This document shows, in pieces, positions 60,604-64,000 of a stretch of 64,000 nucleotides of DNA. The position numbers and the translations under genes were made by a program. Position 1 is the first letter of the stretch. Every line of letters starts with the position of its first letter. The notes under the pieces were generated by a model that was not told the origin of the DNA, searched no databases, and worked only from the letters and a program-made list of their open reading frames with translations. Origin of the DNA: UBA7672 sp041398245 (GTDB lineage Bacteria > Pseudomonadota > Alphaproteobacteria > Caulobacterales > Hyphomonadaceae); contig JAWKVC010000016.1 in NCBI GenBank assembly GCA_041398245.1, positions 1 to 64,000 of the forward strand. The letters run 5' to 3'.

Positions 60604-61005
60604 TCAGCTGGATGGGCCGGCGCCGATACGCTCACGCCATGCGACCGCGCCAGCAATGGCGCCCGCTATTGCAAACAGGACCACGACCGGCGCGACAATC
60701 AAAGGGGTAATAAACGTCGGAACGGCCGCCAGCAGCAAAACGATCAGCAGTCCGACCACGGCGCCTGCAGCCGCCCATTGCCACCGTTGCTGCAGCTGGA
60801 GCCTTTCGACCACGGCAAGCGCGGACAGGCCAAAGACCAGACAGATCGGAATCGCGGCAAGCAAACTGCCGGCAGCCGCAACCAGCATCACGGGGATCAG
60901 GTAAGACAGGCCGATGACATTCGTCTCAAAAATCATCAGCGCGAACATAAACAGCGTCGCACCAACCGAAACCACCGCCCATCCCGCAAGGGGGGCGGCG
61001 TACAC
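60604..61005 (-). CDS. Small multi-pass membrane protein
   Basis: A 133-residue protein with four predicted membrane helices (PLAGWAVVSVGATLFMFALM, GLSYLIPVMLVAAAGSLLAA, WAAAGAVVGLLIVLLLAAVP and LIVAPVVVLFAIAGAIAGAV). Charged residues are few and concentrated at the loops and ends. No family recognised. It lies downstream of hppD on the same strand with 59 bases between. Confidence 0.65.
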   Translation of the reverse strand: MYAAPLAGWAVVSVGATLFMFALMIFETNVIGLSYLIPVMLVAAAGSLLAAIPICLVFGLSALAVVERLQLQQRWQWAAAGAVVGLLIVLLLAAVPTFITPLIVAPVVVLFAIAGAIAGAVAWRERIGAGPSS

Positions 61006-61064
61006 TGCTCCTATCCTGTTGGACGTTTCACCTGAGGCGTCTGCCCGGCGATCCCAATGCCGTC

Positions 61065-62132
61065 TTACGCCTCCGCCTTGAGGACGCCTCGGCGGATCTG
61101 ATCGGCTTCGATGGACTCGAAGAGCGCGCGGAAATTGCCTTCGCCGAACCCTTCATTGCCCTTGCGCTGGATCAGCTCGAAGAAGATCGGGCCGATCTGG
61201 TTGGCGGTGAAGATCTGGAGCAGGAGGCCCTGCCCCTTGGTCGGCGCGCCATCGATCAGGATGTGGTTCTTGTGAAGGCGCGGCACATCCTCGCCATGGG
61301 CGCCGATGCGCTGACCGATGCCTTCATAATAGGTGTCGGGCGCGGTCTGGAACGGGATGCCGCGCTCGCGCAGCATTTCGACGGACTTGTAGATGTCGTC
61401 GGTGCCGAGCGCGATGTGCTGGATGCCCTCGCCGTTATAGTCGCGGAGGAATTCCTCGATCTGGCTCTTGTCGTCGCGGCTTTCGTTCAGCGGGATGCGG
61501 ATCTTGCCGCACGGCGACGTCATCGCTTTCGAGAGAAGGCCGGTCTGCTTGCCCTCGATGTCGAAGTAACGGATCTCGCGGAAGTTGAAGATGCGCTCGT
61601 AGTAGTCGGCCCACTTCGCCATGTTGCCGCGATGCAGGTTGTGCGTGAGGTGGTCGAGGTAGGTGAGGCCGACGGAGTTCTTGGCTTCATTGGCGCCGGG
61701 TATCGGCACGAAGTCGATGTCGTAGATGCCGTGCGCGCCGTAGCGGTCGACCAGATAGATGTAGGCGCCGCCGATGGCCTGGATGGCCGGGATGTTCAGC
61801 TCCATCGGGCCGACATTGCCGAAGGCCGGCTCAGCGCCGCGCTTGAGGGCTTCGGCGTAGGCCTTTGCGGCGTCCTTCACGCGGAAGGCCATCGCGTTGG
61901 CGCCGGCGCCGTGCACACCGCGGAAGGCCGCTGGCTGGCCCGACGGCTCCATGTTCAGGATGAAGTTGATGTCGCCCTGCTTGTAGCGGACCACGTTCTT
62001 CGAGCGATGGCGTGAGACGGCCGTGAAGCCGAAATCCTCAAACAGCTTGGCGAGGACATGCGGATTGGGCGAGGTGTATTCGACGAATTCGAAACCGTCG
62101 GTGCCCAGCGGGTTTTCAAAGATATCGGCCAT
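61065..62132 (-). CDS. hppD: 4-hydroxyphenylpyruvate dioxygenase
   Basis: Converts 4-hydroxyphenylpyruvate to homogentisate, entry to the tyrosine breakdown route. The 355-residue form starts MADIFENPLGTDGFEFVEY at 62132 after GGAGACTCAT. The three Fe(II) ligands of the vicinal-oxygen-chelate fold are His161 (YLDHLTHNL), His239 (GIQHIAL) and Glu319 (GPIFFELIQRKG). The C-terminal NEGFGEGNFRALFESIE is typical of HPPD rather than hydroxymandelate synthase. A TATATA sequence lies about 40 bases upstream and may be its -10 box. Confidence 0.96.
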   Translation of the reverse strand: MADIFENPLGTDGFEFVEYTSPNPHVLAKLFEDFGFTAVSRHRSKNVVRYKQGDINFILNMEPSGQPAAFRGVHGAGANAMAFRVKDAAKAYAEALKRGAEPAFGNVGPMELNIPAIQAIGGAYIYLVDRYGAHGIYDIDFVPIPGANEAKNSVGLTYLDHLTHNLHRGNMAKWADYYERIFNFREIRYFDIEGKQTGLLSKAMTSPCGKIRIPLNESRDDKSQIEEFLRDYNGEGIQHIALGTDDIYKSVEMLRERGIPFQTAPDTYYEGIGQRIGAHGEDVPRLHKNHILIDGAPTKGQGLLLQIFTANQIGPIFFELIQRKGNEGFGEGNFRALFESIEADQIRRGVLKAEA

Positions 62133-62297
62133 ATGAGTCTCCGGCGATTCAGTCGGGAGCATTTGCCGGAGATATATACCGCGATCGCCGGGTAACCCAG
62201 CGCGCGGGCGGCGCGAAGCCGATCAAACTTTGCAAGACCTGTGCGCAATAGGCTGGAATCACGACGATTCCGTGCGGCGCCGCAGCGTGAGACTTTC

Positions 62298-62960
62298 TCA
62301 GGTCTGATTGCGGGCGCGCAGCGAGCGCCAGCCGTCTGACACCAGATGCCAGCCGACATAGAGCAGCAGGCCGGCGGACGCGGCGAACATCGCCTCCATC
62401 ACGTCATGGCCAGCCTCGCCCACGGCATGCGCGATGACCCAGCCAAGCGGCGTGGTGAAGGACGACGCCACAACCGCGACCAACGCCGCGACCGATGGCT
62501 TGAGGCCTGCGCGCATTGCCAGCGCCATGGCGACGACGCCTTCCGGCGCTTCGTGCAGGATAAGGCCCAGCGACGTCATCAGCCCGGAATCGTTGCTGTG
62601 CCAGAAGACGGCCGTGTAGACGGCGCCGTCGAGCGTTGAATGGACAGCCAGCACGGCGATGCCGAGCCAGGCGCCCAGGTGCGCTGCGGACTCCGAACGT
62701 CCGGAGCGCGCCCGGAAGATGAGTTCGAGAACGATGCCGATAATCGCGCCGGCGGCGAAGAAGATGCGGGCGACGTCTCCGGCGGAGAGCGCCTCGGGGG
62801 CGAGGTGCGTGATGCCCGCCGCCAGGATGATCACCCCGCCGGCCATGCCGACAATGTCGGTCACCCGGCGCGCCATGGTGGCGGCGAGGAGCGCAAAGGC
62901 CACGCCAGCAATGCTGAGCGCGCCAGCGCCGAGCACGATTGCGGCTTCGGACCCTGTCAT
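62298..62960 (-). CDS. ZIP-family metal transporter
   Basis: A 220-residue membrane protein with about seven to eight helices. The metal-site helices carry VHSTLDGAVYTAVF and LILHEAPEGVVAMALAM, the HxxxD/HExPEG signature of ZIP zinc/iron importers. It is short for the family. A TGTTAC-ATA-GTAACA palindrome, a probable Zur site, lies 9 bases upstream of the ATG and supports zinc as the substrate. Confidence 0.87.
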   Translation of the reverse strand: MTGSEAAIVLGAGALSIAGVAFALLAATMARRVTDIVGMAGGVIILAAGITHLAPEALSAGDVARIFFAAGAIIGIVLELIFRARSGRSESAAHLGAWLGIAVLAVHSTLDGAVYTAVFWHSNDSGLMTSLGLILHEAPEGVVAMALAMRAGLKPSVAALVAVVASSFTTPLGWVIAHAVGEAGHDVMEAMFAASAGLLLYVGWHLVSDGWRSLRARNQT

Positions 62961-62968
62961 GCAGCGGG

Positions 62969-62983
62969 TGTTACATAGTAACA
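62969..62983. promoter_or_regulatory. Probable Zur operator before the ZIP gene
   Basis: TGTTAC-ATA-GTAACA is a perfect 6-base inverted repeat with 3-base centre. It fits the TGTTA-N5-TAACA form of Zur boxes and directly abuts the start region of a zinc-type transporter, so binding would block expression when zinc is plentiful. Confidence 0.6.
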
Positions 62984-63098
62984 TTCGTCTGGCAAGGACA
63001 AAGCTGGGGTTTTGAGGGCGGACCAAGCAGGAAAAGCTCCACTGCCCGGCGGCATGGAGGTTCGCTGTGGTTCTGCCCTCTTCAAGCAATGGAGGGCC

Positions 63099-63171
63099 GG
63101 GGACGCGGGATGGCCCGCGCGAGGATGGGCCGTGCGGGAGATGGTGGGATGCGCTTGCATCCCGCGTCCCC
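63099..63171. repeat. Long inverted repeat with competing inner hairpin
   Basis: GGGGACGCGGGATG (63099-63112) pairs perfectly with CATCCCGCGTCCCC (63158-63171). Inside it, GGGATGC-GCTT-GCATCCC (63146-63163) forms a separate 7-base hairpin that uses part of the right arm, so the two folds are mutually exclusive. Confidence 0.65.
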
Positions 63172-63479
63172 GTGATCGTTCTTCGCCAGCCTCGAACAGG
63201 AGATTTTTCACCTCCCTGACGTTGTAGCGCCGGCTGCGTGCGGGCTTTGGCTGTCCAGCCGAAGTCCCGGGCTCACGCTCGACCACATCGCACCCGCGCC
63301 GCTGGACAGTGATCGGCTGTCCTCCATGCGGATGCGATGGGGGGAGTATGCGCGCGGTGCAGAGGGGTGGGGACAACGCGACGTCTGTCCTACAGCTGCA
63401 TTCGCGCAACCGCTTGAGATGGTGAGGGAAGATTTTTCAGAGCGAGCGCGCTGTTCGGCCGAATCCGGAACGCCTGGAT

Positions 63480-63602
63480 AGACGTCCCCACCTGTCCTCC
63501 CCGTAAACGGGGAGGGACCCGGATGCGCCACCGTCCTTCGATGCTGGGTAGGTTTGTGAAGCATGGTTCCTCCCCGTTTACGGGAAGGACAGGTGGGGGT
63601 CT
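63480..63602. repeat. REPIN-like inverted pair of palindromic repeats
   Basis: Two arms of about 38 bases (63480-63519 and 63565-63602) are inverted copies with a few differences. Each contains the palindrome CTCCCCGT-AA-ACGGGGAG or a close variant, next to CCCACCTGTCC. The outer ends read AGAC(GT)CCCC and GGGGGTCT. This is the layout of a REPIN: two REP units facing each other around about 45 bases. Confidence 0.7.
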
Positions 63603-63673
63603 GTTTCGGCAGGCGCGGCTGCGTCTGGTCCCTGGATCACACATCCGGGACGACAAACGGACCCGGGGAGTCG

Positions 63674-64000
63674 CTAGATCGAGAAGTCGACGCCCTGTTC
63701 GCCAGCGCCGCCGATGATGCCGGCGGCGCGCAGGCTGTCGATTACCTGATCGGCCAGTTGCTCGGCGTCGGCATGCGAGGTGTCGAGCCGCAGCTCGGGC
63801 GAGACGGGCGCTTCGTAGGGGCTGTCGATGCCGGTGAAGTTGCGGATCTGCCCGGCCCGCGCCTTCTTGTAGAGGCCCTTGGGATCGCGGCTTTCGGCCA
63901 GATGCAGCGGCGTGTCGACAAAGACCTCGAAGAACTCGCCCTTCTCGACAAGGTTGCGCACCATGTCGCGCTCGGCCCGGAAGGGCGAGATGAACGAGGC
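63674..64000 (-). CDS. cysC: Adenylylsulfate kinase, C-terminal part (start outside window)
   Basis: Phosphorylates adenylylsulfate to PAPS in sulfate assimilation. The frame is open at the right edge, so only about the last 108 residues are visible. They include ASFISPFRAERD, EVFVDTPLHLAESRDPKGLY, KKARAGQIRNFTGIDSPYE and PELRLDTS, the standard APS kinase C-terminal motifs. It may be a stand-alone CysC or the end of a CysNC fusion; the start lies beyond base 64000. Confidence 0.92.
   Translation of the reverse strand, partial: ASFISPFRAERDMVRNLVEKGEFFEVFVDTPLHLAESRDPKGLYKKARAGQIRNFTGIDSPYEAPVSPELRLDTSHADAEQLADQVIDSLRAAGIIGGAGEQGVDFSI

Larger units (their letters stand above)
62984..63673. 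other. Gene-free, repeat-rich stretch
   Basis: About 690 bases without a credible gene, between the ZIP transporter and the APS kinase gene. It holds three inverted-repeat sets: 63099-63171, a 9-base pair CTGTCCAGC/GCTGGACAG at 63251 and 63301, and the REPIN-like pair at 63480-63602. Short open frames here lack ribosome sites and family resemblance. Confidence 0.6.

Noticed and set aside
62984..63673. CRISPR array in the repeat-rich gap
   Set aside because: The repeats are inverted pairs, not regularly spaced direct repeats, and no cas genes are present.

Overview
This window is a GC-rich bacterial chromosomal segment with densely packed, mostly co-directional genes. It most likely comes from an alphaproteobacterium of the Caulobacterales/Hyphomonadales-Rhodobacterales side. 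The best marker is a MipZ division-positioning ATPase at 43331-44218. Supporting signs are a DUF1489 gene, a class I PHA synthase, an NDUFS4-like complex I protein, the order pyrB-pyrC'-plsY-dprA-topA-rnr-Nudix-rpmG, and Irr-like and Zur-like operator palindromes. I see no CRISPR array, insertion sequence, integrase or prophage.

Layout. 1-11.6 kb: pyrimidine synthesis (pyrB and a dihydroorotase homologue lacking its metal ligands), a single-chain retropepsin-like protease, then plsY, dprA, topA, rnr, a Nudix hydrolase and rpmG with a strong terminator. 11.6-19.5 kb (minus strand): a membrane PQQ dehydrogenase, then the stress operon prkA-yeaH-spoVR. 20-25.4 kb: hemerythrin, small proteins, tRNA-Arg, tRNA-Pro and tRNA-Glu, a cytochrome c lipoprotein, a CbiX-like chelatase, DUF192 and a double cold-shock protein. 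25.5-38 kb: phaC-recJ (minus), an aminotransferase-hom-dipeptidase operon (plus), a class III aminotransferase and glpX. 38-42 kb: a peroxide-defence block (katG, ahpC, ahpD) with a shared inverted-repeat operator. 42-49 kb: a DUF1254 lipoprotein, mipZ with a SPOR-like partner, panC and a large unrecognised protein. 49-62 kb: genes for aromatic amino acid breakdown (hppD, a short homogentisate dioxygenase, maiA, a fumarylacetoacetase-family hydrolase, scoA and scoB), all on the minus strand but interleaved with an acylase, a flavin monooxygenase and an OmpA-lectin fusion. 62-64 kb: a ZIP transporter with a Zur-type operator, a repeat-rich gap, and the end of an APS kinase gene.

The tyrosine route is nearly complete in one place: HppD makes homogentisate, the dioxygenase opens the ring, MaiA isomerises, the FAH-family enzyme gives fumarate and acetoacetate, and ScoAB activates acetoacetate to acetoacetyl-CoA. 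PhaC about 20 kb away could store acetyl-CoA-derived carbon as polyhydroxybutyrate.

The most unusual item is a roughly 505 bp cassette at 54513-55017. A DUF559 (Vsr-like) nuclease gene is enclosed by imperfect inverted repeats and sits precisely between hmgA and maiA on the opposite strand. A separate, geneless inverted-repeat pair with a similar end sequence lies at 63480-63602.

Caution: at least five conserved genes (plsY, topA, prkA, recJ, katG) carry one or more frameshifts, mostly small indels in G/C runs. The pattern suggests unpolished sequence more than gene decay. Some gene ends and lengths below are therefore reconstructions.
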